Assembly (NCBI RefSeq): GCF_003390925.1 | Contig: NZ_QUBS01000026.1 | Location: 62,001-126,000 of the forward strand | DNA: 64,000 nt | Source of the DNA: Trinickia diaoshuihuensis | GTDB taxonomy: Bacteria > Pseudomonadota > Gammaproteobacteria > Burkholderiales > Burkholderiaceae | Direction of reading: 5' to 3' | Shown here: positions 44,805-53,747 of the stretch, piece by piece | How the letters are laid out: every line of letters begins with the position of its first letter | How positions within the stretch are numbered: the first letter of the stretch is position 1 | Notes under the pieces: model-generated | Databases searched by the model: none | What the model was told of the DNA's origin: nothing | What the model saw: the letters and a program-made list of their open reading frames with translations, nothing else | Program-made: the position numbers and the translations under genes

Positions 44805-45704
44805 TCAGGACGTATAGGCGCCGTGTCGATGCAACGCGCTCTCGGCTAGACCAAGCCGCTTGATCGCGTCCGGCCCTTCGAGCGAGAGCAACTGGGCGAG
44901 CAGCAACTCCGCAATCGCATTGGCGGCCAGCAGCGAGGGGAAGAAGGAAGGCGTTTCGTGCGAAAACAGCAGAACCTCGTCCGCGTTCAGTGTGATCGGG
45001 GAGACGACGCTGTCCGTCACTGCAATCAGTTTGGCGCCTTGATCGATTGCGGCCTGCGCGACGCGTACGGCTTCCGCGGAGTAAGGGGCAAAGCTCACGA
45101 CGACGGTTGCGTGCTTGTTCTCGATCGCGCGCAGTTGCATTTCGAGCGTGCCCGCCTCGGCGGAAATAAGGCTGACCGATGATCGAAATAGCCTATACCC
45201 GTACATGAAGCCGAATGCGACCGGGAAGCACGACCGAAACCCTGCAACATGCACATGGGGCGACTTGCGCAGCAGCTTGGCGGCGCTGCCGACGGCTTGT
45301 GCGCTTTGACTGAACGTCAGTTCGAGGTTGTGCGTTTGAGCCGCCGTCAGCCGATGCGAAAGCGAGTCGCCCGAACTGCCTTTGATCAAGGTTTTAGCGC
45401 GAGACGTCAGGGGTTCCGGGCGTGTCCGGACGCGGCTCACGAAGACTTCGCGAAGTTCGCTCCAACCCGGATACCCAAGCTGTTGGGCGAGCCGGACGAG
45501 GGCCGCCGGCTGGACGTTCGCTCTTTCCGCGATCTTGCGCATGGACAGCACCGCGACCTCGTCGGGATTGTCGAGCAGGAACGCCGCTCCGGTCTGGAAT
45601 TGCGGGCTCAAATACGGAAAGCGCTCGCGGATGAGCGTGGTGAGAGCGTCGAAATCGTGGGTCACGTCTGTCGTGTGCGCAAGCAGGGGAACGGTGAAAA
45701 GCAA
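44805..45704 (-). CDS. MurR/RpiR family transcriptional regulator
   Basis: 299 residues. N-terminal HTH_6 domain (about 20-95) with MRKIAERANVQPAALVRLAQQLGYPGWSELRE; C-terminal SIS domain (about 130-270) with VHVAGFRSCFPVAFGFMYGYRLF and GAKLIAVTDSVVSPI, which binds phosphosugars. Such proteins usually control neighbouring sugar catabolism genes, but none lies beside it here, so the target is unknown. The start is uncertain: the first ~14 residues before VTHDFDALTT could be upstream sequence. Confidence 0.88.
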   Translation of the reverse strand: MLFTVPLLAHTTDVTHDFDALTTLIRERFPYLSPQFQTGAAFLLDNPDEVAVLSMRKIAERANVQPAALVRLAQQLGYPGWSELREVFVSRVRTRPEPLTSRAKTLIKGSSGDSLSHRLTAAQTHNLELTFSQSAQAVGSAAKLLRKSPHVHVAGFRSCFPVAFGFMYGYRLFRSSVSLISAEAGTLEMQLRAIENKHATVVVSFAPYSAEAVRVAQAAIDQGAKLIAVTDSVVSPITLNADEVLLFSHETPSFFPSLLAANAIAELLLAQLLSLEGPDAIKRLGLAESALHRHGAYTS

Positions 45705-45834
45705 GGACGCTGGCCGTAGGCGCGCCTTCGATATCCCCGCGGCGGCTTTCCGGGGCGCATCCCGCGCACATGTTACAACGATTGTTGCAATCGATGTCCG
45801 AAGACGTGGGCGACTTATCTTTGGTATCCGCTCC

Positions 45835-46110
45835 TCATGCCGTGAGGCGCGCGTCGCCGCTGCCCATGATGCGTGCCCCGAGCGTTAGCCACAGCACGCC
45901 GAGCGCGGATGGATGTTCGATGCCGGCAAAGCGGAACGCGTCGAGTACGCTCGGGTTCAGCACGAGCCCGCCGCCTCGGCTGTCGAGCTCGCTCGCCGAA
46001 CGTTTATATACGATGACTTGCCAGCCGATTGCCCGCAACGCCGTTGCCGTGAACAGGCCGCCGAGCGAGCCGCCGATGACGGTGGCTCGGCCCGGTGTCT
46101 TGTGCTCTAT
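45835..46110 (-). pseudogene. N-terminal fragment of an FAD-dependent monooxygenase, without a start codon
   Basis: The frame gives the nucleotide-binding start of a flavin monooxygenase: RATVIGGSLGGLFTATALRA, then VIVYKRSASELDSRGGGLVLNPSVLDAF. The match ends after about 75 residues at EHPSALGV, and a stop follows at 45837-45835; the remaining ~300 residues are absent. There is no ATG, GTG or TTG at the expected position, only ATA (46110-46108) eight bases after AGGAG, as if the start codon had mutated. It lies directly after the cydB remnant. Confidence 0.7.
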
Positions 46111-46112
46111 GA

Positions 46113-46586
46113 TTACTCTCCTTCGGCGTCCCCCGCGACCACCTTGCCGCGGAACAGGTGGTACTGATACAGGTTGTAGCCGATCATGACCGGAAAGATC
46201 AGGCCGATGCCGATCAACATGAACACGAGGGTGGCCGGGTCGGACGCCGCGTCCACCACCTTGAGCCGCCCGGGAATGAAGTACGGAAACAGGCTGATCG
46301 CGAGTCCGGCGAACGACACGAGAAATAGCAGCACCGACGCGCGGAACGGGCCGCTCGAGCCGCCCGTCAGCAGCGTGCCGATAATGCCCGCGAAGGCCAG
46401 CGCCGCGAGCGCCCCGAGCCCAAACAGCAAGTGCATGACAGGCGCGTGGGTCCATCGCTCCTGTCCGACAGCGCTATATAGCCAGGTGCCGATGGTGAGC
46501 AGCAAAGCGCTCGATGCGGTAAATATCGCGCTCAGTAATGCAATGCCGCGTGCCCAACGTTCGAGTGGCCCGTCGGTCTTCTTGAT
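46113..46586 (-). pseudogene. 3' remnant of a cytochrome bd oxidase subunit II gene (cydB/cioB-like)
   Basis: From IKKTDGPLERWARG to the stop, the frame encodes the last ~155 residues of a CydB-type protein: several membrane helices, FAGLAISLFPYFIPG, then the typical end MIGYNLYQYHLFRGKVV. The first ~200 residues and any start are missing; upstream in frame the sequence has no CydB character. No cydA gene follows. The break lies next to the low-GC IPK-like gene at 46707, suggesting that insertion or deletion there removed the 5' part. Confidence 0.75.
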
Positions 46587-46614
46587 GTCCGGCCGGTCCC
46601 AAACTTCCGCGTCT

Positions 46615-46638
46615 TCGTCCTTCGGAACGAAAATTCGC
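46615..46638 (+). promoter_or_regulatory. candidate hrpII box upstream of the IPK-like gene
   Basis: TTCG (46615-46618), 16 bases, TTCG (46635-46638). This is the exact TTCG-N16-TTCG pattern bound by HrpB-type activators of type III secretion genes in Ralstonia and Burkholderia. It ends 68 bases before the ATG at 46707. TTCG is common in this genome, so chance is not excluded. Confidence 0.45.
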
Positions 46639-46706
46639 GCTGCCTGACAGGAGTATTCCGTTCGACAGTTATGTTTGGCGCATCCACCCAACAGGTAAGA
46701 GATGCT

Positions 46707-47933
46707 ATGAGCGATATTGCGAGAGTGCCGTCGCCAGGCGTGAGTGCATGGCACGGCACTTACGAGCCCACGGTGCAAACCGCCGCGAGCGAATCTGCGT
46801 CGACAAGGCCGCCCGCATCAGGCTTGCTCCAGCCGCTCAGTGCATTCGGTGGACACCCGAATCGTGCGGCTGCAGAGACGGGGAAAAGACGCATCCTCGG
46901 TCTTCCGTGGATGAAGGCATCGACCTCCACTGTCAATGCACAAACCCCGGGTATAACAGCCGGGGGATTGGGTTCGGAAGAAACGCAATCCGCGCAGCCC
47001 GGGAAGCCGCAGTCCATACCCGGGTCGTCGTCAGCCTTGAGTGGAAGCGGCTTACCGATGCGTAGGCCGGAGACAATAGTCCTCGGCGATAACGCCTATA
47101 GCATCGAGTACTCGCAAAGGTCCGGAGAAGCAGGTAGAAGTGTTCAGCTTAAAGCGACCTTGAAACACGGTGACGAAAGTATCCCCGTCAGAATCAAGGT
47201 TCTGGACAGGAGCAACGAGGCGCTGGCTTATCAGCAAATGCTCGGCAAAAATGACGCAATGGCAAAGTTCCTTCCCCACTGTTACGGCACCGTCGACAGT
47301 GCGGGAAATCCGCTGGAATTCACTCAGCCGGGTAAGATTGCTGCGCCGGCCTTTCTTGTCCTGCGCGACGAAGTTTCTGCTGTTGAGTCGGAGTCGTCGC
47401 GAGTCGTCAACAGAGGGGATTTACGCGTCAAGGATTTCAAGCTGTCGGATAAGGCTTTGAGAAGCGATCGGATCGAAAGGAAAATCAATGGTTTCCCGGA
47501 GAAGTCTCGGGCGTACTATGCAACCAAGGATGTACTGATGAATCTGTCACGCGGACCATTTGTGACGCATGAGGGCGGTCATCTCGACAAGATCCGTCAA
47601 ATGGCCCGGACCAATCAGGCTGTCGATGGCATGTTCAATAGCGTGACGGACAAGAGTAAACTGCTTTCCGAGCTTAAGGTTTTGCGCGACGCCATGCAAA
47701 AGTCCGATTTCGCGTTTGTCGATTCCAGTCTCTTGTTCATACCTGTAGAAGATCGATCTGGAAATGTTTCTATTTCCATGAAATTTATTGATCCGGCTCA
47801 CAGCTTTCATAAATCCGCGGCACATCCCGATTTTTCTCTCAAGAAGGATGCGGCTGTGAAATCTGTAGACTGGCTGATAGATCGGGCGCAAAAATCGATT
47901 CTGGAAGGGCTGGCGTCTTCGGCCAGCACATGA
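46707..47933 (+). CDS. inositol-polyphosphate-kinase-like protein, putative type III effector
   Basis: 408 residues from ATG 46707; an in-phase ATG at 46671 is a less likely start. The first ~120 residues are rich in Ser, Pro, Thr and Ala and look disordered, as in type III effectors. The rest resembles the eukaryotic IPK family: EALAYQQML with AKFLPHCYGTVD (compare E..FYe.l...fiP.y.G), the hinge-like FLVLRDEV, DFK at 243-245 (the P...DxKxG region, here VKDFKLSD), SSLL at 340-343 and IDPAHS from 361 (compare IDFAHT). Such enzymes phosphorylate inositol phosphates with ATP. GC is far lower than the neighbourhood (one 60-base line at 47761 has 38%). Flanks are gene remnants and a tRNA, with a candidate hrpII box upstream. 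Confidence 0.72.
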   Translation: MSDIARVPSPGVSAWHGTYEPTVQTAASESASTRPPASGLLQPLSAFGGHPNRAAAETGKRRILGLPWMKASTSTVNAQTPGITAGGLGSEETQSAQPGKPQSIPGSSSALSGSGLPMRRPETIVLGDNAYSIEYSQRSGEAGRSVQLKATLKHGDESIPVRIKVLDRSNEALAYQQMLGKNDAMAKFLPHCYGTVDSAGNPLEFTQPGKIAAPAFLVLRDEVSAVESESSRVVNRGDLRVKDFKLSDKALRSDRIERKINGFPEKSRAYYATKDVLMNLSRGPFVTHEGGHLDKIRQMARTNQAVDGMFNSVTDKSKLLSELKVLRDAMQKSDFAFVDSSLLFIPVEDRSGNVSISMKFIDPAHSFHKSAAHPDFSLKKDAAVKSVDWLIDRAQKSILEGLASSAST

Positions 47934-47947
47934 CGAGCAAGAAATGA

Positions 47948-47974
47948 AAAAGGCCGGCTAAAAGCCGACCTTTT
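47948..47974. terminator. bidirectional terminator
   Basis: AAAAGGCCGGC (47948-47958), loop TAAAA, GCCGACCTTTT (47964-47974). Read on either strand the 11-bp stem (one A-C mismatch on plus, a G-T wobble on minus) ends in a T-run. It ends the IPK-like gene (stop 47933) and tRNA-Leu on the other strand. Confidence 0.75.
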
Positions 47975-47980
47975 CAAATA

Positions 47981-48067
47981 TGGTGCCCAGGAGAGGACTC
48001 GAACCTCCACGATGTTGCCACCGCTAGGACCTGAACCTAGTGCGTCTACCAATTCCGCCACCTGGGC
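47981..48067 (-). tRNA. tRNA-Leu (anticodon CAG)
   Basis: 87 bases including the encoded CCA. Acceptor stem GCCCAGG pairs with CCTGGGC, followed by A and CCA; anticodon stem CTAGG/CCTAG encloses the loop TTCAGGT with anticodon CAG; a long variable arm typical of leucine tRNAs and the T loop GGTTCGAGTCC are present. Its 3' end faces the IPK-like gene and the gene remnants. Confidence 0.96.
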
Positions 48068-48308
48068 AGGTGTGCGTCTTGCAACAAAGATCGCTACTAT
48101 AAACGGCGTAGACTACGCTGTCAAGCGTTTTGCGCCACCTCTCTCCGGCAGGCCACTTCGTGCCCCATTTCGCCCCGCAGCCGGCAAGCACGCTGCGACA
48201 GGCGCAAGCGGACCCAGCGGCCGTCGCCAGGCCCCAAGCGGGTGTTAGAATGGCGCGCATTGCCGTGTCTTAACGTATCGAGCCAGAACAATCATCGACA
48301 AGCGCCCC

Positions 48309-50774
48309 TTGAGCAAATACCCGTACCCGATCCCCAGCCGTGAGGAAATCCTCGGCGTGCTGCGCACGAGCGAAACGCCGCTCGCCGCCAACGACATTGC
48401 CGAGACCCTGTCGATCAAGCGCCAGGAGCGCGAAGGATTCTTCAAGCGCCTAGGCGCCATGGAGCGCGACGGCCAGATTCGGCTCGATAAGCGCGGCTAC
48501 TATCAGTTAGCCCATCCGTCCAATTTCGTCGCCGGCCGCGTGCAAGGCCATCGCGACGGCTACGGGTTCATCATCCGCGACGACGGCCAAGACGATCTGT
48601 TCCTGCCCAATGCGGAGATGCAAAAGGTCATGCACGGCGATCGCGTGCTCGCCCGCATCGTCGGCTACGATCGCCGCGGCCGCCCCGAAGGTCACATCGT
48701 CGAGGTGACCGAGCGCGCCAACAAGCGCGTCATCGGCCGCCTGCTCAACGAAAACGGCGCCCTCATCGTCGCGCCCGAAGACAAGCGGATCAATCACGAC
48801 ATCCTCGTCACGCAAAACACGAAGAAGGCCAAGGTCGGCCAAATCGTCGTCGTCGAGCTGACCGATTTCCCGAGCCGGCACTCGCAGCCGCTCGGCCGCG
48901 TCGTGGAGGTGCTCGGCGACATCGACGACCCGGGGATGGAAATCGAAATCGCCGTGCGCAAGTACGGCGTGCCGCACGAATTCAGCGACGCCGCGCTCGC
49001 GCAAGCCGCCGCACTGCCCGATGAGGTGCGCCCGGTCGATATCCGGCATCGCGTCGATCTGCGCGACGTGCCGCTCGTCACGATCGACGGCGAGGATGCC
49101 CGCGACTTCGACGATGCCGTCTATTGCGAGCCCACGAAGGTTGGACGCGGAGATGGCTTCCGCCTCATCGTCGCGATCGCCGACGTTTCGCACTACGTCA
49201 GGCCCGGCGGCGCGCTCGATACCGACGCGGTGGAGCGCAGCACGTCCGTGTACTTCCCGCGCCGCGTCATTCCGATGCTGCCGGAAAAGCTCTCGAACGG
49301 TCTGTGTTCGCTCAATCCCGAGGTCGATCGCTGCGTGCTCGTTTGCGACATGCTGATCACCGCGCGCGGTGAAATCAAGGCGTATCAGTTCTATCCGGGC
49401 GTGATGCACTCGGCCGCGCGGCTCACCTATACCGAGGTGGCCGCGGTCCTCTCGAACACGAAGGGCCCCGAAGCCGCGCGCCGCGCCGCGCTCGTGCCGC
49501 AACTGCAGAATTTGTACGGGGTGTTCAAGGCGCTGTTCGCCGCGCGTCAAAAACGCGGTGCGATCGATTTCGATACCACCGAAACCTATATCGTCTGCAA
49601 CGCGCAAGGCAAGATCGAACAGATCCTGCCGCGCCAGCGCAACGATGCGCACAAGCTCATTGAAGAGTGCATGCTCGCGGCGAACGTCTGCGCGGCCGAC
49701 TTCATGAAGCGCAACAAGCATCCCGGTCTGTATCGCATTCACGCGGGACCGACCGCCGAAAAGCTCGAGAACTTGCGCACGTTCTTGCGTGGCATGGGCC
49801 TCTCGCTCGGCGGCGGCGAGACGCCGCACGCGAGCGATTACGCGGCGCTGATGGCGCAAATCCGCGATCGGCCCGATGCGCAAATGCTGCAAACGATGCT
49901 GCTGCGGTCGATGCAGCAAGCGGTCTACAGCCCCGATAACATCGGCCACTTCGGTCTCGCCTACGATGCTTACGCGCACTTCACGAGCCCGATTCGACGT
50001 TATCCCGATCTGCTTACGCATCGGGCGATCTACGCGATTCTGTCCGGTACCAAATATCGCCCCGAGGCGCCGGACGGCGTCGTTCTGAATACGGCGCTCT
50101 CGCCGCGCGCCCGCGCGATGCAGCAGGCCGACGAGCAAACGCGTCCGCGCTCGCGCGAAAACACCGCGATCTGGGAGGAACTCGGTCTGCATTGCTCGGC
50201 CAACGAACGGCGCGCCGACGAAGCATCGCGCGACGTCGAAACGTGGCTCAAGTGCTACTTCATGCGCGACAAGCTGGGCGAGGAATACGGCGGCATGGTA
50301 AGCGGCGTGACCTCGTTCGGCATCTTCGTCCAACTCGATTCTCTGTTTATCGAGGGGCTCGTGCATGTGACCGAACTGGGCTCGGATTACTTCCAGTACG
50401 ACGAGATCAAAAACGAGTTGCGCGGCGAACGCACGGGCATCCGCTATCGGTTGTCGGATCGTGTGCGCGTCCAAGTGAGCCGCGTCGATCTCGATGCGCG
50501 CAAGATCGACTTCCGGCTCGTGCGCGATACGCCCGCCAAGCCGGCATCGGCTCCGCGCGCCGCGGCGGTGCGCCCGGTCGGCGAGCCCGAGATGCCGGGG
50601 CGCGGCCCGCGCGTGCGAGCGCTGCCGCCGGCGGAAGGTGCGCACCGCAAGAAGGCCGCGCCGGGCAAGTCCGCCTCTGTCGTCGAAGCGCGTGCCGCGC
50701 GCACGCAAGCGGCGAGGAAGCGCGGCGCGGCAACGAAGGGCGCACCGAAGGCGCGCTCGCGAAAGAAGGGCTGA
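48309..50774 (+). CDS. rnr: ribonuclease R
   Basis: 821 residues, started at TTG 48309 (L-SKYPYPIPSREE). Order: winged helix (about 8-70), cold-shock domains (about 75-240), the RNB catalytic domain with the Asp cluster DGEDARDFDDAVY (about 261-273) and FTSPIRRYPDLLTHR, an S1 domain (about 655-735) with GMVSGVTSFGIFVQLD, then a Lys/Arg/Ala-rich tail ending KARSRKKG. It degrades structured RNA 3' to 5' and takes part in rRNA and tmRNA-related quality control. rlmB follows 24 bp downstream, the usual Burkholderia arrangement. Confidence 0.95.
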   Translation: MSKYPYPIPSREEILGVLRTSETPLAANDIAETLSIKRQEREGFFKRLGAMERDGQIRLDKRGYYQLAHPSNFVAGRVQGHRDGYGFIIRDDGQDDLFLPNAEMQKVMHGDRVLARIVGYDRRGRPEGHIVEVTERANKRVIGRLLNENGALIVAPEDKRINHDILVTQNTKKAKVGQIVVVELTDFPSRHSQPLGRVVEVLGDIDDPGMEIEIAVRKYGVPHEFSDAALAQAAALPDEVRPVDIRHRVDLRDVPLVTIDGEDARDFDDAVYCEPTKVGRGDGFRLIVAIADVSHYVRPGGALDTDAVERSTSVYFPRRVIPMLPEKLSNGLCSLNPEVDRCVLVCDMLITARGEIKAYQFYPGVMHSAARLTYTEVAAVLSNTKGPEAARRAALVPQLQNLYGVFKALFAARQKRGAIDFDTTETYIVCNAQGKIEQILPRQRNDAHKLIEECMLAANVCAADFMKRNKHPGLYRIHAGPTAEKLENLRTFLRGMGLSLGGGETPHASDYAALMAQIRDRPDAQMLQTMLLRSMQQAVYSPDNIGHFGLAYDAYAHFTSPIRRYPDLLTHRAIYAILSGTKYRPEAPDGVVLNTALSPRARAMQQADEQTRPRSRENTAIWEELGLHCSANERRADEASRDVETWLKCYFMRDKLGEEYGGMVSGVTSFGIFVQLDSLFIEGLVHVTELGSDYFQYDEIKNELRGERTGIRYRLSDRVRVQVSRVDLDARKIDFRLVRDTPAKPASAPRAAAVRPVGEPEMPGRGPRVRALPPAEGAHRKKAAPGKSASVVEARAARTQAARKRGAATKGAPKARSRKKG

Positions 50775-50798
50775 TCGTTCAACCGATTTCACAGAGTT

Positions 50799-51542
50799 AT
50801 GGCACGTCTTAAGGTTTTATACGGCTTTCATGCGGTGACCGCGCGCCTGCGGCACGATGCGTCGACGGTCGAGGAAGTGTTTTACGACGCCACGCGACGC
50901 GATCGCCGTATGCAAGAGTTCTTGCAAACGGCCAAGGAAGCCGGCGTGCGATTGATCGCAGCGGACGAAACGCGGCTATGGGGCCTCGCGCACACCGAGC
51001 GCCACCAAGGCGTCGTTGCCCGCGCAACCGATTTGCCGCTCGCGCAAAACCTCGCGGAATTGCTCGACGGCATCGAAGGGCCGGCTCTGCTGCTCGTGCT
51101 CGACGGCGTGACCGATCCGCACAATCTCGGCGCGTGTTTGCGCGTGGCCGACGGCGCCGGTGCGCATGCCGTGATCGCGCCGCGCGACAAGGCCGTGGGC
51201 CTGAACGCGACCGCGGCCAAAGTGGCCAGCGGGGCGGCCGATACCGTGCCCTATATCACCGTCACGAATTTGGCGCGCGCGCTGCGCGAGTTGCAGGACG
51301 CCGGCGTGTGGATCGTCGGTACGGCCGGCGATGCCCAAGCCACGCTCTACGAAACGAAGCTCGACGGTCCCGTCGCGATCGTCATGGGTGCGGAAGGCGA
51401 GGGTATGCGCCGCTTGACGCGCGATACCTGCGACGAAGTCATGCGCATCCCGATGGCGGGCACCGTCGAAAGCTTGAACGTCTCCGTGGCGAGCGGTGTG
51501 TGTCTGTTCGAAGCCGTGCGCCAACGCGCGATCAAGGGTTGA
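50799..51542 (+). CDS. rlmB: 23S rRNA (guanosine-2'-O-)-methyltransferase RlmB
   Basis: 247 residues of the SpoU/TrmH family. An N-terminal substrate-binding domain ([14 protein letters not shown] at the start) precedes the SPOUT knot with motif 1 [23 protein letters not shown], motif 2 [13 protein letters not shown] and motif 3 [22 protein letters not shown]. It methylates G2251 in the peptidyl-transferase loop of 23S rRNA using SAM. Operon with rnr. Its end overlaps the convergent methyltransferase gene by 11 bases. Confidence 0.95.
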   Translation: MARLKVLYGFHAVTARLRHDASTVEEVFYDATRRDRRMQEFLQTAKEAGVRLIAADETRLWGLAHTERHQGVVARATDLPLAQNLAELLDGIEGPALLLVLDGVTDPHNLGACLRVADGAGAHAVIAPRDKAVGLNATAAKVASGAADTVPYITVTNLARALRELQDAGVWIVGTAGDAQATLYETKLDGPVAIVMGAEGEGMRRLTRDTCDEVMRIPMAGTVESLNVSVASGVCLFEAVRQRAIKG

Positions 51543-53694
51543 GCGAGCCGCCGGATCCATCGAGCGCCGCATGCGGCACGTAGTCGGCGATGCTGAAAAA
51601 CCGGTAGTCGCTAAGTAGATCGAGGCCGGGAAACCCTTCGGGGTGAATCCGGCCGTACACGCCTGCGCGCGGGCTCAGACCCGCGAGACACATCGCCAGC
51701 ATGTATTCGTTGAACGGCATCATGAATTGCCGCGAGACGAAGTGCATGCCCCAGTTGAACACCGCCGGCAGCAGTTCGGTGCGCATATAGCCGCCGTGCT
51801 CCGGCTCACCCGGCGGTTGCGTCAAATGCTCGGCCCATGGGCTATGCCCCTCGACCGCCAGGAAGCCGTGGCGGACGTACGGTGTCCAACGCCTGATCAT
51901 CTCGATCAAATCGGCCGCAGCCACGTAGCCGGGCACAAGTCCTTGCGCATCGCTATGCGCCACGCGGAAGGCTGCCTTCAGTTGCGTCAGCGTCAGGGGC
52001 GCCGTGCCATGCGCGATATCCAACGTGGTGCCGAAATGCGCGCCGATCACCGCGCGCAGCCGGGCAGGATCGACGTCGCGTAGGCTGCGGCCCAGAATGG
52101 CGTCGGCCTCCTTGCGGCTGCGCACGGTCAATCGACGGTTATGCAGCAGAAACATGTTGGTGTGCAACAGATCCCGGAGGCGAGCGGGGCGCTCGAACCC
52201 GCTTGCGTCGCGCACGGTAAGGCCGCTCGCGGCTACCGCGGCGTCGTAGCCATCGGGATCCGAAATATCGGCGCCCAAGACGCGCACCGCTAGGCCGTCC
52301 GTTCCGGCCAGCTCCGCGAGTGTGTCGGTGGCGCGCGCACGTGCCGATTCGTTGTAGTCGGCTCCTACGACCAGTAGCGGAAAGTCGTCCAGATGCCGGC
52401 CGCGCAGTGTCGACCGGACCACATACTCGGCGATCCGCTTGAGCGCCGTGGCGTCGCCGCAGCCCATATCGGCAATGCCCGCGGGCTGATCTTCGAGCGG
52501 CGTTTCGTCGAATATCCGCCGAATGATCTTTCCGGTGATTTCCCGGCTTGCGGGTCCGGAGCCCGCGCCGCTCGATGCATGGACGTTCATGATGCGGTCG
52601 ATATGGCCGTCGTCGTCGATGCCGAGCGGATCCGGGTCGCCGAACAACAATTCGTCCAGTACCGCATAGGAACGCAAATACGAGCTCGGCAGTCCCGCGT
52701 AAGGGGCGGCAATAGGGCGATAAACACGTCCGGCCTGCGTCAGCCGCACGCGTAGCCCGGTCCGGTCCAACTCCACCATTCCCGCGTGTTCCATTAAGCT
52801 CCATGCGGTCTCGAGCGTGTCCGCATCGGCTTGCGGCCAACCGCGCGGCAGTTCGACCCACTCGCCGCTCGCGCGCTCCCCGAATCGTTCGAGGATGCTC
52901 GGCGCCGCCTTGGCGCGGCGATTTCCCGCCTCTTCGTACAGCGGCAGATCGAGCGCGATCCACGTCGGACCGAGCAGTAAGCCGTCCATCGCCGTGCACA
53001 TGCGTTCGCGCACTTGCCGGCCGAGTGCGTTCGACGGCTGCGGCAACGGCCACCCCGCGCGGCATAGACGCACCAGGCCGGCGTATTCATCGCTTTCCAA
53101 TGGATTCACGCGCCGGCGATGAAACAGCGCGTGCAGGTGTTGGAGCATCGCAGTGGCATCTGCCAACCGTTTAAACAGCGCGGGGCTCGCCGCGACGTAC
53201 TCGACGGCCGATGCGCCGGCGGCCGTCAGGCGGTATCGGGCGTCTTCGTCGCCGCCGTCGAGGGTCACCCAGCCCGCGAGCGCCAGCAGGTTGAATGCGC
53301 CCCAAAGCAAGCCGAGGTTCGGACGGGGATCCGCCTTGCGCCGCGTCGCGCACTCGCGCAATTCGCGGCTTTCGTTAAGCCTTAGCCCATCGAATGCCCC
53401 GGCGAGCACCAGCCGTGCAAGCGTTGGCACGAGGACTACGCCGTTGGCCCAATTGCAGCTTTTCGTATAGGCGATGACGCGCTGCGCGCTGTCTTCGTCG
53501 ATCAAAAGACGCGCTTGCTCGCCGGCGGACTCGACTTCGATCGGTCCGGCCGTTCGGCGAATCGTGACGGCCAATTTGCCGGCCGGCGGCAGACCGAGAC
53601 GTTGGCAACTCGCGTCGTCGAGCGAGTGCAGATATTGCTCGAGTTGTTTGTCGAGCGGGCGAGGTTCGAAGGCGAAGGGCGCGGACGTGTCCAT
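51532..53694 (-). CDS. hmqG: SAM-dependent methyltransferase HmqG (alkylquinoline methylation)
   Basis: 720 residues, last gene of the hmq-type operon. The SAM site is [19 protein letters not shown] (about 405-423) with [14 protein letters not shown] following; the large N-terminal part (about 1-380) and the C-terminal part ([27 protein letters not shown]) resemble the AprA-related group of polyketide methyltransferases. In Burkholderia the hmqG product adds the 3-methyl group that distinguishes 4-hydroxy-3-methyl-2-alkenylquinolines. Assignment rests on the whole operon order B-C-D-E-F-G, which fits exactly. It starts 53 bp after hmqF. Confidence 0.8.
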   Translation of the reverse strand: MDTSAPFAFEPRPLDKQLEQYLHSLDDASCQRLGLPPAGKLAVTIRRTAGPIEVESAGEQARLLIDEDSAQRVIAYTKSCNWANGVVLVPTLARLVLAGAFDGLRLNESRELRECATRRKADPRPNLGLLWGAFNLLALAGWVTLDGGDEDARYRLTAAGASAVEYVAASPALFKRLADATAMLQHLHALFHRRRVNPLESDEYAGLVRLCRAGWPLPQPSNALGRQVRERMCTAMDGLLLGPTWIALDLPLYEEAGNRRAKAAPSILERFGERASGEWVELPRGWPQADADTLETAWSLMEHAGMVELDRTGLRVRLTQAGRVYRPIAAPYAGLPSSYLRSYAVLDELLFGDPDPLGIDDDGHIDRIMNVHASSGAGSGPASREITGKIIRRIFDETPLEDQPAGIADMGCGDATALKRIAEYVVRSTLRGRHLDDFPLLVVGADYNESARARATDTLAELAGTDGLAVRVLGADISDPDGYDAAVAASGLTVRDASGFERPARLRDLLHTNMFLLHNRRLTVRSRKEADAILGRSLRDVDPARLRAVIGAHFGTTLDIAHGTAPLTLTQLKAAFRVAHSDAQGLVPGYVAAADLIEMIRRWTPYVRHGFLAVEGHSPWAEHLTQPPGEPEHGGYMRTELLPAVFNWGMHFVSRQFMMPFNEYMLAMCLAGLSPRAGVYGRIHPEGFPGLDLLSDYRFFSIADYVPHAALDGSGGSLNP

Positions 53695-53747
53695 CGTGGC
53701 GGTGTCGGTTCAATGAGTATGCTGTCCCGCAAGGGGGGCGTGGGTCG

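Noticed and set aside
48507-50792. 761-residue minus-strand frame opposite rnr
   Set aside because: Shadow frame in GC-rich DNA; rnr on the plus strand has all family motifs and the minus product is Arg/Asp/His-rich without any known pattern.
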